This document shows, piece after piece, positions 7,807 to 15,166 of a stretch of DNA of 64,000 nt. The position numbers and the translations under genes were made by a program. How positions within the stretch are numbered: the first letter of the stretch is position 1; the number at the start of each line of letters is the position of its first letter. The stretch comes from a virus: positions 1 to 64,000 of the IMG/VR virus record IMGVR_UViG_3300032285_003360. One strand, written 5' to 3'. Under the pieces are notes generated by a model. It did no database searches and was not told where the DNA came from. It saw nothing but the letters and a program-made list of their open reading frames with translations.

Positions 7807-8301
7807 TTATTTAGTTATTAAATTTTTCGTTCTACCTCCACCACGATAAGCGGCTTTGTATCTTGGTTCATTTAAACTACTAACCTTGACACCTTCATAC
7901 TTGTTTGATGCATGCACAAACATTGTTTCACCAATGTATGTTCCGCAATGCCAACGAGATGGAGACACTCTACTTCTAAAGAAAACAATATCACCAACTT
8001 GAAGACTATCCTTCTTAACTCTTTCAGTGGTTTCCCATTGAGTCATGCAAGTATTTTCAATTGTGATTTTATAAACGTCTTGAGCTAACCGCTTATTAAA
8101 TTGCGAACAATCAATTCCTTTCTCGGTGCTACCGCCCAATCTATATGGTTTCCTTAACCAATTGATTACAAATGAATTTAACGTGCTATCTTTGGCGAAT
8201 CTTGGAATGGAATCCAAATACCGACTGGTTTGTGCATCCGCTGTCAATACAAGAAGTATTGATACTATTAGAATAGTGATAATGATTATCCTTTTTTTCA
8301 T
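7807..8301 (-). CDS. NlpC/P60 cysteine peptidase with signal/anchor
   Basis: 164 aa from the ATG at 8299-8301, preferred over 8322 because it directly follows a TAnnTTTG promoter and starts a clean signal sequence (MKK then about 18 hydrophobic residues to ADA). Catalytic triad candidates are C65 in IDCSQF, H118 in RWHCG and H130. The family cleaves peptidoglycan stem peptides. Probable lysis or cell-wall remodelling role in the periplasm. Confidence 0.87.
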   Translation of the reverse strand: MKKRIIIITILIVSILLVLTADAQTSRYLDSIPRFAKDSTLNSFVINWLRKPYRLGGSTEKGIDCSQFNKRLAQDVYKITIENTCMTQWETTERVKKDSLQVGDIVFFRSRVSPSRWHCGTYIGETMFVHASNKYEGVKVSSLNEPRYKAAYRGGGRTKNLITK

Positions 8302-8306
8302 ATAAA

Positions 8307-8338
8307 CAAATATACGAAACATTATTCAAATAACCAAA
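8307..8338 (-). promoter_or_regulatory. Bacteroidetes-type promoter, TTTG-N20-TATATTTG
   Basis: On the minus strand, -33 TTTG is at 8338-8335 and -7 TATATTTG at 8314-8307, separated by 20 bases, matching the Bacteroidetes primary sigma consensus. The -7 element ends only five bases before the ATG of the NlpC gene, so the transcript should be leaderless or nearly so. Confidence 0.7.
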
Positions 8339-8569
8339 TTATATTGGGACTTCTGAAATAGGTGGTAAATGATATAAAAAATCGCCTTCACGAACAACTT
8401 GACCTGAGATAACCTCACCAGTTTCTCTATGTTTATAATATACCCTTTTTTGTGTGGAAAAATCGTATGGGTTATAGATTAAAGGGCCGACCGAATGAAA
8501 TTCAAACTCTTCGGTTTCACCATACTCTTCTCTTATTATGTATGTTCTTAAAAATTTAAAATTATTCAT
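8339..8569 (-). CDS. FKFL-tagged small protein
   Basis: 76 aa, starting MNNFKFLRTY. Beta-rich (VYYKHRETGEVISGQVV, then GDFLYHLPP). This resembles the Y-x-H-x-x-T-G-x-x-x-x-G-x-V layout of small SH3-like barrels, but I cannot assign a family. Followed downstream by the promoter of the NlpC gene. Confidence 0.8.
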   Translation of the reverse strand: MNNFKFLRTYIIREEYGETEEFEFHSVGPLIYNPYDFSTQKRVYYKHRETGEVISGQVVREGDFLYHLPPISEVPI

Positions 8570-8573
8570 TTCA

Positions 8574-8903
8574 TTAATGTATAAACAAAGCCCATTTGAT
8601 TATTATTAAATCATTTAGTATATTAAAACCCCATCCAATTCCTTGATTATCAATATTATGTTCAAGGCCATCAGGTCCGGTAATTGAAATGATTGTAACA
8701 ATGAAATGATTCGGGAACTGATTTAAGAAAGAATGAATACCATAATGTCGGTCTGTAACCAATTCATAGTTATATTGTGTTAAATGTTCTATTCGTCCGA
8801 ATATCCAAGATGCTGAATCATCATTTCTTCCGAATATCCATGATGCTGAATCATCATTATATTCCAATAAATCATTATCATGTAGGAACTTGAAAGCCTT
8901 CAT
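8574..8903 (-). CDS. FKFL-tagged small protein with internal 11-residue duplication
   Basis: 109 aa, starting MKAFKFLHDN. Residues about 17-38 contain NDDSASWIFGR twice in tandem, reflecting a 33-base direct repeat. The rest is hydrophobic beta/alpha with no known motif. The tag here uses TTC AAG TTC CTA, quite unlike the TTT AAA TTT TTT of other members. Confidence 0.8.
   Translation of the reverse strand: MKAFKFLHDNDLLEYNDDSASWIFGRNDDSASWIFGRIEHLTQYNYELVTDRHYGIHSFLNQFPNHFIVTIISITGPDGLEHNIDNQGIGWGFNILNDLIIIKWALFIH
8796..8861. repeat. 33-bp tandem duplication inside a tagged gene
   Basis: Two copies of a 33-base unit beginning TCCGAATATCC, at 8796 and 8829, nearly identical (an A/T difference at the twelfth base). 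In frame, it doubles NDDSASWIFGR. The low divergence implies a recent slip event. Confidence 0.85.
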
Positions 8904-8910
8904 TATAATA

Positions 8911-9177
8911 TTATTCTGGTTTACCGTCTTCTTCCCATTCTTTGATGTTGTTCATTATTACCTCAGTTAGTTCTCTGGTTTTGTCATCCAATAACTTCAT
9001 CATTTCAACATCCTTTGGATTTGTTTCATCCCACACAGCTTCTTCTCTTGCGCCCGAATCATGAATCATATCGTTTAATCCGAACCAACAAGATATTCTA
9101 ATCCTTGCTTCTAATGGTGTTTGCTTTAGCAAATCATTTATCTTATCTGATAATAAAGACTTCCTTGGTTTACTCAT
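8911..9177 (-). CDS. Hypothetical small helical protein
   Basis: 88 aa, untagged and highly charged. Probably all-helical (LDDKTRELTEVIMNNIKEW). No family recognised. Its start overlaps by eight bases the end of the C-tagged gene at 9170, suggesting coupled translation. Confidence 0.72.
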   Translation of the reverse strand: MSKPRKSLLSDKINDLLKQTPLEARIRISCWFGLNDMIHDSGAREEAVWDETNPKDVEMMKLLDDKTRELTEVIMNNIKEWEEDGKPE

Positions 9178-9355
9178 TTCTTAAAAATTTGAAGTCCTTA
9201 ATGTTTTTCTTCTTTTCTTCTTCAATAATATCGTTACGGAAATGTTCTCTGATGGCATCCTCAATGGTTTGGTCAGCTTCAGTATCGGTAATCATATTAT
9301 GAATGGCGTTAATCGCATATTGATAAAAATTGGCGAGATAGTTATGTTCCCTCAT
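9170..9355 (-). CDS. Small protein with C-terminal FKFL tag
   Basis: 61 aa ending NIKDFKFLRNE. Unlike the other C-tagged proteins it has no clear membrane helix; it is a charged helical protein with an EEEKKK linker before the tag. It starts at ATG 9353-9355, one base after the upstream TAA (TAATATG). Shows that the tag can be C-terminal without a membrane anchor. Confidence 0.75.
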   Translation of the reverse strand: MREHNYLANFYQYAINAIHNMITDTEADQTIEDAIREHFRNDIIEEEKKKNIKDFKFLRNE

Positions 9356-9356
9356 A

Positions 9357-9533
9357 TTATTTAATTTCTATATACTTAATAACTTTTGTTGTGTCCAACT
9401 TATATTTGTAAATCCCGTTCATTGCGTCAATCTGTCCTTTTTTATAACCATCTCTTTTGATAGACTCACAAAGCAATACCCCGAAAATACAAACTACTAA
9501 AATAAAACCAATAAATGTAAATAGATTTTTCAT
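9357..9533 (-). CDS. Small single-pass membrane protein
   Basis: 58 aa. Residues 4-22 are a hydrophobic helix with two cysteines (FTFIGFILVVCIFGVLLC), followed by a charged segment with GYKKGQIDAMNG. That motif is common after the anchor in small phage membrane proteins. Function unknown. Both its junctions are TAATATG. Confidence 0.75.
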   Translation of the reverse strand: MKNLFTFIGFILVVCIFGVLLCESIKRDGYKKGQIDAMNGIYKYKLDTTKVIKYIEIK

Positions 9534-9534
9534 A

Positions 9535-9786
9535 TTATACGTTTGGATATTTTAAAAACCATTCAGTGAATCTATAAAGTAATTTCATTATTACAACGAT
9601 GATGAACATTGGTGCTGTCACAATCCAAAATATTGAGAAGAACAGATATGCTTGTGCATTGTTTTGCCAATCATCAAAATCAGGTTCATGTGGTGGGTCA
9701 TAATCAATACCAATCTTCTTACCGAATAATCTTAGAAAGGTTAAGGTAATCATGAATCCTATTATGTAAATTAATACGTATATCAT
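9535..9786 (-). CDS. Two-pass membrane protein
   Basis: 83 aa from ATG 9784-9786; a start at 9810 would add eight residues and overlap the upstream stop by 14 bases, and I cannot exclude it. Two hydrophobic helices (IYVLIYIIGFMITLTFL, and FFSIFWIVTAPMFIIVVIM) flank an acidic, proline-containing loop. Unknown function. Confidence 0.72.
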   Translation of the reverse strand: MIYVLIYIIGFMITLTFLRLFGKKIGIDYDPPHEPDFDDWQNNAQAYLFFSIFWIVTAPMFIIVVIMKLLYRFTEWFLKYPNV

Positions 9787-9796
9787 TTTTAATAAT

Positions 9797-9964
9797 TTAA
9801 GAATGTCCAATTACTTCATCTTCTTGTTCAACATAAGATGTTAATGATGGTAATCCACTATATTGACAGATACTTTCGTCACCTACCAATAGTATTTCAT
9901 CAACGTCAAAATATACACCGTTGCTTTCCATATCTGATAATGGTCTATAAGATTGTCCTTTCAT
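9797..9964 (-). CDS. Hypothetical small acidic protein
   Basis: 55 aa from ATG 9962-9964 (MKGQSYRPL), chosen because it gives the TAATATG junction with the upstream lipoprotein gene. Acidic (VDEILLVGDES) and without a known motif. Confidence 0.65.
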   Translation of the reverse strand: MKGQSYRPLSDMESNGVYFDVDEILLVGDESICQYSGLPSLTSYVEQEDEVIGHS

Positions 9965-9965
9965 A

Positions 9966-10463
9966 TTAATTAAGTGGGAATGGTGAAACAATTACTTTTG
10001 GTTCAATATAAACCGGATGTGGTGTTCCTTCTTTATCTAATAACATTAACCATGTTCCATCGGATGAATTTGGCATGAATAAACCATTTGGTTCAGCTTG
10101 AGGTAATGTAATGTTCCCTTGTTCATGTGTTTCCCATCCTTCAGCAGGTCTTTCAGGATTTGAATATTGTGTTGAATATGGAATACCATAACCAACACAT
10201 TTACCAATGAATACTAACTTACCTTGCATTTCATTATACAAGTAAGCATAATTAACAATCTTCTCATTATCTCTTAATTCGTAGATTTGTTTCAACAACT
10301 TCTTCTCTTGGAAGTTATGAATTGCCGGCATTCCAGTTTCACGTTGTGCTTCGGCCAACATTTGTTTTTGTTGCTGAGCATCCTTTCTATCTGGTGTTTC
10401 TTCAATAGGTCCGCAACTTACTAATAACAATGCGATTAGCGACGCAAATAATACTTTTTTCAT
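9966..10463 (-). CDS. Phage lipoprotein
   Basis: 165 aa. Signal peptide with lipobox LLVSC (Cys17), so probably lipidated and periplasmic. The middle includes GKLVFIGKCVGYGIPYSTQYSNP and the end P-H-P-V-Y-I-E-P-K-V. I recall a similar lipoprotein paired with a small coiled membrane protein in other phages; no function is established to my knowledge. Probably co-transcribed with the gene at 10470. Confidence 0.8.
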   Translation of the reverse strand: MKKVLFASLIALLLVSCGPIEETPDRKDAQQQKQMLAEAQRETGMPAIHNFQEKKLLKQIYELRDNEKIVNYAYLYNEMQGKLVFIGKCVGYGIPYSTQYSNPERPAEGWETHEQGNITLPQAEPNGLFMPNSSDGTWLMLLDKEGTPHPVYIEPKVIVSPFPLN

Positions 10464-10469
10464 GTTTAT

Positions 10470-10835
10470 TTATTTTTTGAATTGAATGTGTCCTTGGTCA
10501 AAGTTGTTTTTTAATTCTTGAACGAATGAATAATCATCGTTTGATAATTTGTTTAAATCGAAGTTAGCCATCTCATGTAAAATGGATTGTCTAATAGCTT
10601 CTTTTGCTTGAGGATCTTTCTCTCTTCTATATTCCTCACGCTCTTTGTTTAAGAACTGACGTTTACCTTCCACATAAGATTGTGTTTCCTCAAACACAGT
10701 TCTTTCTGCGTTTTGTTGGGCTTTACCAACGGTCTTAGTGTAACCTACACCGAACCATCCAAATGCTAATGATAATAACATCATTATTATTACGGCACCT
10801 ATGATGGCACCAATTACTGCGAATACTTGTTTCAT
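10470..10835 (-). CDS. Membrane-anchored coiled-coil protein
   Basis: 121 aa. N-terminal transmembrane helix (residues 4-29, AVIGAIIGAVIIMMLLSLAFGW), then a long charged helix with heptad-like spacing (about 40-85). Seven bases upstream of the lipoprotein gene; the two may act together at the envelope. Its promoter region contains the 10883-10902 palindrome. Confidence 0.78.
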   Translation of the reverse strand: MKQVFAVIGAIIGAVIIMMLLSLAFGWFGVGYTKTVGKAQQNAERTVFEETQSYVEGKRQFLNKEREEYRREKDPQAKEAIRQSILHEMANFDLNKLSNDDYSFVQELKNNFDQGHIQFKK

Positions 10836-10882
10836 ATTTTGTATTTTAATAATGTAAAAATAAAATTTATTTCTGATATTTT

Positions 10883-10902
10883 ATTCAGTATTTATACTGA
10901 AT
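10883..10902. promoter_or_regulatory. Palindrome ATTCAGTAT-TT-ATACTGAAT (copy 2)
   Basis: Nine-base perfect arms around TT, about 50 bases upstream of the start at 10835 and just after the stop of the gene at 10904. Shares its 16-base core with the site at 86-101. Suggests a sequence-specific regulator or a shared terminator element. Confidence 0.5.
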
Positions 10903-10903
10903 T

Positions 10904-11092
10904 TTAATGACGATTAATTAGATTGTATATTGCAATTATCGTCACGATACCACATAAAAGATAACTAAAATATCCGAAGAAAAAAAATGCGATGATAATC
11001 CATACCCAACCAACCCTCGCATAAGGGTAGTTTCCATAAAATTCTAAATGAAAAACTAATTCATTTTTAATCCATTGTAAAAATTTGTCCAT
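10904..11092 (-). CDS. Small membrane protein
   Basis: 62 aa. Residues 27-56 form one or two hydrophobic helices (VWIIIAFFFFGYFSYLLCGIVTIIAI). An aromatic-rich N-terminal 25 residues may lie on the membrane surface. Function unknown. Confidence 0.75.
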   Translation of the reverse strand: MDKFLQWIKNELVFHLEFYGNYPYARVGWVWIIIAFFFFGYFSYLLCGIVTIIAIYNLINRH

Positions 11093-11093
11093 G

Positions 11094-11441
11094 TTATATT
11101 TTTTTTATTAAGTAATAAAGTTTGAATAATAATTTATAAAACCATTGTGGTTTTCTATAGTGAAAGTGGCTATTAGGTCTTTTGGGATATGACCAATGAT
11201 AACCAACCATTTGTTCAAAGAAAAATTTCTTCAATCGCCACCTGACATCTTCCCAAAATGTTAAATCATATAACTCACACATCAATTCTTTATCGTCATC
11301 ATATAAATCCTCGTGATTGATTGTCTTGAAGTAAAAAAGAGTCGTCCCCATTTTACATAGACCTGATAGATGAACATCGTAATGGTTGTTAATCCATACA
11401 AACTTTAATTCGTCGTATCTTAGTGTTGCTATGCGTCTCAT
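11094..11441 (-). CDS. Hypothetical phage protein, basic and aromatic
   Basis: 115 aa, with high Trp, Tyr and Phe content and a Lys-rich C-terminus. No catalytic motif or family recognised. TAATATG joins it to the upstream methyltransferase gene, so the two are probably co-translated. Confidence 0.72.
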   Translation of the reverse strand: MRRIATLRYDELKFVWINNHYDVHLSGLCKMGTTLFYFKTINHEDLYDDDKELMCELYDLTFWEDVRWRLKKFFFEQMVGYHWSYPKRPNSHFHYRKPQWFYKLLFKLYYLIKKI

Positions 11442-11442
11442 A

Positions 11443-12069
11443 TTATATAATTTTATTTGGTTTTGGAACCATTATAATATCTCTACCGATTCTTGATGTG
11501 TTATATGAATATCTTTCGCTTAGCATATTTGCCGTCTCATTCTCCAAATCATCATACCATTCACCTTCAAATAAAATATAAGGTTTTTTTTCGACAATAT
11601 CTAACCATTCGACCATTCCTTTTATAATATTTGTGTCATGGCCCTCGGCATCAATCTTTATGAAATCAATCTTCCTATCACCAACCCAATCACTAAACTT
11701 AATGCAGTTAACCTCTTCAATAAAGTGTGGGTGAATTTCCATACCATCATGTTGGATTTTGTTATAACCCAAATTAATTTCCGAACATAAGAATTTCTTC
11801 ACTCCATTTTTATCACTGAATCCAATGTTTTCAAATTCAACGATATCATTCCCCGCAAACTTTCTTTTACATTCTTCATAATATAATTTGATTGGTTCAA
11901 CCAAAATTAGTTTACCCAACTTTACTTTTTCCGTTAGACGCATAGATAACAACCCAGTGTTAGCGCCGATATCAACAAAGACATCACCATCTTTTAAACA
12001 GTTAGCCATTGTATCAACACTACCACACATAAATGGTTCGTATATCTCTTCAAATTCTTGTATTGTCAT
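11443..12069 (-). CDS. FkbM-family SAM methyltransferase
   Basis: 208 aa from ATG 12067-12069, chosen for its TAATATG junction. Motif I VFVDIGANTG lies at about residues 30-39, motif II ILVEPI follows, and the FkbM hallmark IDFIKIDAEGHD is at about 132-143. The family methylates hydroxyls of sugars or small molecules. The likely target is a glycan, but the sequence does not show which. Confidence 0.87.
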   Translation of the reverse strand: MTIQEFEEIYEPFMCGSVDTMANCLKDGDVFVDIGANTGLLSMRLTEKVKLGKLILVEPIKLYYEECKRKFAGNDIVEFENIGFSDKNGVKKFLCSEINLGYNKIQHDGMEIHPHFIEEVNCIKFSDWVGDRKIDFIKIDAEGHDTNIIKGMVEWLDIVEKKPYILFEGEWYDDLENETANMLSERYSYNTSRIGRDIIMVPKPNKII

Positions 12070-12070
12070 A

Positions 12071-13267
12071 TTATTTTGCATATGCGATGGTATAGTTACC
12101 TTTACCATCACCTTTATAATAAAGTTTATAAAATTTATTTGTAACTGTTAGTAATGGGTCGTTTAACCAATCGCTGTCAGGAACAATATCTAAGTTACCA
12201 TCACCATCAACATCATATGTGTTAATCCAATTAAGCCAACTGATTGATTTGTCAACATTCTCATAACCTGGCGGTGAAACTAATAGAGCTGATTGCACAT
12301 ATCCATTACCACTTTTCTTTAACACTTGAATCCTAAAATCACCGTATTGGTCTTGTGGCACACGCCACGATATTCCAAATGTCCTTGTTACAATTATTTC
12401 TTCAATTCCATCTTTATCAAGGTCAACAAAATCAAAATCGGTTATAATACCCCAACCATCAACAGTTGGTAAATTAATCTGTTTACTAATATCGAATGAA
12501 CCTTTACCGTCACCTAAAATTATTCTATTAACGGTTGTTGAATCTCTTACCCATTCATTACCCCCGATTATGATATCCATGTTACCATCATGATTGAAAT
12601 CAAATGATTCCATCGTAAAACAGTTACTTGTATATGACGCATCAAATATTTTTTTCTTAGTAAAATTACCTTTACCATCATTTAAAAAAGCATAACAATC
12701 AATGTTTTTAAATGATACATTTGGTATAATATCTAAATGACCGTCGTTGTTAATATCGGCCACAACACCCGTGTGATGAAACGCTTGAGTGGAATCAAGT
12801 AAGGATATTTTGTATGATGTTGGTGTGAAATATATAATGTAATTTTTATCACCAGGAAAATCTCCATGGTCATATCCGTGGCCAAATAATACCACATCAT
12901 CATAACCATCTTCATTAAAATCACCTTTCACAATCTTTCTTGTTACAGCTTGTGGAACTTCAAACTGCCATTTCAATTGACCGTCCATGTAAACATAAAC
13001 CACATCGTTAGCAACATTACAACTGCTGATTCTACTTATGATTAAATCGGGCTTTGAATTATTGTTTATATTCAAATAGGTTCTACCGTGCGCACCAGTA
13101 CATGTTATTTGTTGAGACGGTATAAACGCTAACCCACGATAATTTGTGAATGGAACAAAACTTGGTGGTTTTGTTGACTGTTGTGTGTTATCGGTATTAG
13201 GTGAAAGAACATCCTTCTTACAACTGAATAAAGATATTATGAAAAACCCTAATATGATTCTTACCAT
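12071..13267 (-). CDS. FG-GAP/VCBS repeat lipoprotein
   Basis: 398 aa. Signal peptide with lipobox SLFSC (Cys16). At least five FG-GAP type repeats with calcium-binding D-x-[DN]-x-D-G cores (DFNEDGYDD, DINNDGHLD, DFNHDGNMD, DLDKDGIEE, DVDGDGNLD), giving a beta-propeller. Typical of Bacteroidetes surface lipoproteins, so probably host-derived. Could decorate the host envelope during infection. Own promoter upstream. Confidence 0.88.
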   Translation of the reverse strand: MVRIILGFFIISLFSCKKDVLSPNTDNTQQSTKPPSFVPFTNYRGLAFIPSQQITCTGAHGRTYLNINNNSKPDLIISRISSCNVANDVVYVYMDGQLKWQFEVPQAVTRKIVKGDFNEDGYDDVVLFGHGYDHGDFPGDKNYIIYFTPTSYKISLLDSTQAFHHTGVVADINNDGHLDIIPNVSFKNIDCYAFLNDGKGNFTKKKIFDASYTSNCFTMESFDFNHDGNMDIIIGGNEWVRDSTTVNRIILGDGKGSFDISKQINLPTVDGWGIITDFDFVDLDKDGIEEIIVTRTFGISWRVPQDQYGDFRIQVLKKSGNGYVQSALLVSPPGYENVDKSISWLNWINTYDVDGDGNLDIVPDSDWLNDPLLTVTNKFYKLYYKGDGKGNYTIAYAK

Positions 13268-13282
13268 TGTTTATATTTTTAC

Positions 13283-13314
13283 CAAAAATACAATGTTTTT
13301 TGAATATGAACAAA
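13283..13314 (-). promoter_or_regulatory. Bacteroidetes-type promoter, TTTG-N20-TATTTTTG
   Basis: Minus strand: -33 TTTG at 13314-13311 and -7 TATTTTTG at 13290-13283, with a 20-base spacer. Leader of 15 bases to the ATG of the FG-GAP lipoprotein. Confidence 0.7.
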
Positions 13315-13319
13315 TTTTT

Positions 13320-13397
13320 TTAATCATCTTTGTTCCTTCGATGTCTAACTAATATCATTAGTAATACCATCAAAAACAATATTTTAGTGTCTATCAT
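13320..13397 (-). CDS. Very small single-pass membrane peptide
   Basis: 25 aa: MIDTKILFLMVLLMILV then the basic tail RHRRNKDD. The start overlaps the end of the gene at 13384 by 14 bases, the commonest overlap length here. A membrane helix with positive tail is coherent, but a frame this short could be chance. Confidence 0.45.
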   Translation of the reverse strand: MIDTKILFLMVLLMILVRHRRNKDD

Positions 13398-13641
13398 CTT
13401 CTTCTGACATTTTTGCGGTCCTTAACGTAATTGACCCTTTAACTGTCCCATTTAAATCATCGTCCTTTAAACCCCTATCAATACCAACAAATGATGTGGT
13501 TTTAAAACGAATCATTTCGGATAATGTTTGTTTAGCTATCACATCAAGTTGATTGCGATATGCTTTTGTAGTATCAGTCCCCAACAAAGGAGCGTCAAAT
13601 TCAGCCTCAATTTCGAGACTTATTTTGTATTTGAATAACAT
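13384..13641 (-). CDS. Hypothetical protein
   Basis: 85 aa. Pattern of a small alpha/beta protein: strand YKISLEIEAEF, helix YRNQLDVIAKQTLSEMI, strand GTVKGSITL. This is the layout of ferredoxin-like or dodecin-like folds, but no family was recognised. Confidence 0.75.
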   Translation of the reverse strand: MLFKYKISLEIEAEFDAPLLGTDTTKAYRNQLDVIAKQTLSEMIRFKTTSFVGIDRGLKDDDLNGTVKGSITLRTAKMSEEDDRH

Positions 13642-13646
13642 ATATG

Positions 13647-14051
13647 CTATTGGTTTAATAAACGTCTTAAATCGTTTGTAAGAACGTCAGAAACAGTTCT
13701 TATGGTGTCATTTGAATACGTTCTACCTCTTACCCTAATAAGTTCATTAGGATGAAACAACACATTCTCTATTAACCTTCTATCCATTGACAAATATGTC
13801 TGTCCCATATGTTGAATCATATCAACCACGGGCCTACATTCATGACCATATTCATAGAAGAATTCAATGATATTCAAACCACGAACATCAAATGGTTCCC
13901 AATCACCAATTCTGTTCGCATTCGCACCATAAGACCATTCAATTGGCCTACACATGCGGTAATCATCTTGGTCAATATATTGTATCCTTGAATAATAATC
14001 AGGGATAGATATATCGTCACATCTGTCAAAAAACTTAAATTCTCCACTCAT
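13647..14051 (-). CDS. FKFF-tagged small protein outside the main array
   Basis: 134 aa, starting MSGEFKFFDRCDD. Tag at residues 5-8. Acidic and aromatic N-terminal half, helical C-terminal half (IRTVSDVLTNDLRRLLNQ). Located more than 4 kb from the main array, among untagged genes, so tagged proteins are not confined to one locus. Confidence 0.82.
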   Translation of the reverse strand: MSGEFKFFDRCDDISIPDYYSRIQYIDQDDYRMCRPIEWSYGANANRIGDWEPFDVRGLNIIEFFYEYGHECRPVVDMIQHMGQTYLSMDRRLIENVLFHPNELIRVRGRTYSNDTIRTVSDVLTNDLRRLLNQ

Positions 14052-14215
14052 GTTACAAGATATTGGTTTACAATTTTTTCACCATCCATTTCTGTTTTAA
14101 TAACATAAACTTCATAGTCGGTGTAATGTTTGAGTTTTCTCATAGCTTGTTCCAATGATTCGCATTGAATTACTTCACTGCCGACCTCAATGTGGTATTT
14201 GATTTTTACTTTCAT
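14048..14215 (-). CDS. Hypothetical small protein
   Basis: 55 aa, too short for a typical ORF cutoff. MKVKIKYHIEVG, then ESLEQAMRKLKHY and a strand YEVYVIKTE: a beta-alpha-beta layout. TGA overlaps the ATG of the tagged gene (ATGA), indicating coupling. First gene of this minus-strand unit. Confidence 0.72.
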   Translation of the reverse strand: MKVKIKYHIEVGSEVIQCESLEQAMRKLKHYTDYEVYVIKTEMDGEKIVNQYLVT

Positions 14216-14295
14216 GGAACAAATTTATAAAAAAATTTTAATAATTAAAAAAATAATTCTAAATTCGCAAAACAAATAATTTAAACTTAAAACTT
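14216..14295. promoter_or_regulatory. Divergent intergenic region
   Basis: 80 bases, almost all A/T, between the minus-strand start at 14215 and the plus-strand start at 14296. Must hold promoters in both directions by position, but I see no full TTTG-N20-TAnnTTTG match. Confidence 0.4.
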
Positions 14296-14541
14296 ATGGT
14301 AACAGCCTATGAAAAATGGTTGGTTAAACAAGCTGATTTTCAAGAGCTTACGTCAACTGACCCTGAATTAGATGCGAAACAAATTTTTATCGCACAAACA
14401 TTGATTGGTGATTGTATGCAACAAAACCCGCAAGCTTTTGACTTGGTGGCAAAAGTGGGTGATGATGCAGGCTTCACAAAAGAAACCTTCTATAAAGCAG
14501 CAAAAATGGTTATTGATAATGTAAACGGAGTATTAGTTTAA
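14296..14541 (+). CDS. Hypothetical small helical protein (lone plus-strand gene)
   Basis: 81 aa, helical, starting MVTAYEKWLVKQADFQEL. Isolated on the plus strand in a minus-strand region; higher codon regularity suggests good expression. Its stop overlaps that of the tagged gene at 14538 on the other strand. No family recognised. Confidence 0.78.
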   Translation: MVTAYEKWLVKQADFQELTSTDPELDAKQIFIAQTLIGDCMQQNPQAFDLVAKVGDDAGFTKETFYKAAKMVIDNVNGVLV

Positions 14542-14921
14542 TATTCGTTATAATATCTCCTATAATCAATTACAATATTCCAATTTTGGAAATTGGGTAA
14601 ATTTTGGTGATCCTCATTTGAAACAAAAGTGAGGACACCATCATCACCATATGGTAATAAGATTAAATCAATTTCAGGAATGTTTGGATATAAAAAATCA
14701 TTATCGGGTCTATCGTTTGTTGCAACCAATGAATTATATGTTGTAATAAAATCTCTTACATTACCCGCATATCTAACTAAAGTATAATAATCAGAATCCA
14801 CACTATCGCTACCCCAAAAAAATGGTTGGCTATATCTTCGACCATCAACTATAGATACTAACACATCATCGTTAGCGTAATTTTTTAATGATGATTCAGT
14901 AAGAAATTGAAATGGTGTCAT
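14538..14921 (-). CDS. Tagged small protein (variant FQFL)
   Basis: 127 aa, starting MTPFQFLTESS. Glutamine replaces the tag Lys. With the FRFF variant, this indicates that the central residue tolerates change while the aromatic/hydrophobic positions do not. Acidic body with strands ILLPYGDDGVLTFVS. Unknown function. Confidence 0.78.
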   Translation of the reverse strand: MTPFQFLTESSLKNYANDDVLVSIVDGRRYSQPFFWGSDSVDSDYYTLVRYAGNVRDFITTYNSLVATNDRPDNDFLYPNIPEIDLILLPYGDDGVLTFVSNEDHQNLPNFQNWNIVIDYRRYYNEY

Positions 14922-15166
14922 TATTCTTCTTCTAATATAATTCTATCTAATTCTTCATGTCTTAATGCCATGGTTTGACATTCTTCATTATAATCGGTTA
15001 ATAAAACAACTAACCATATTCCCATTTGATATTTCTTTACCTTGATTCTTTCGCCACAAATAAAACCAAGTTCCATTAATCTTAATTTAATACATGGTTG
15101 ACAATCATCACATGGCGTATTTTGCGGAACATCAATAATTCTATATGTTTTTCCAATTGTTAACAT
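14921..15166 (-). CDS. FeoA-like small domain protein
   Basis: 81 aa from ATG 15164-15166, which overlaps the upstream TAA by one base; longer frames start inside the upstream gene. MLTIGKTYRIIDV, then RLMELGFICGERIKVKK and a strand IWLVVLL match the SH3-like FeoA layout (L-x-E-[LM]-G). A CDDCQPC cluster, unusual for FeoA, is inserted and may bind metal. FeoA modulates ferrous iron uptake; the phage role is unknown. Confidence 0.7.
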   Translation of the reverse strand: MLTIGKTYRIIDVPQNTPCDDCQPCIKLRLMELGFICGERIKVKKYQMGIWLVVLLTDYNEECQTMALRHEELDRIILEEE

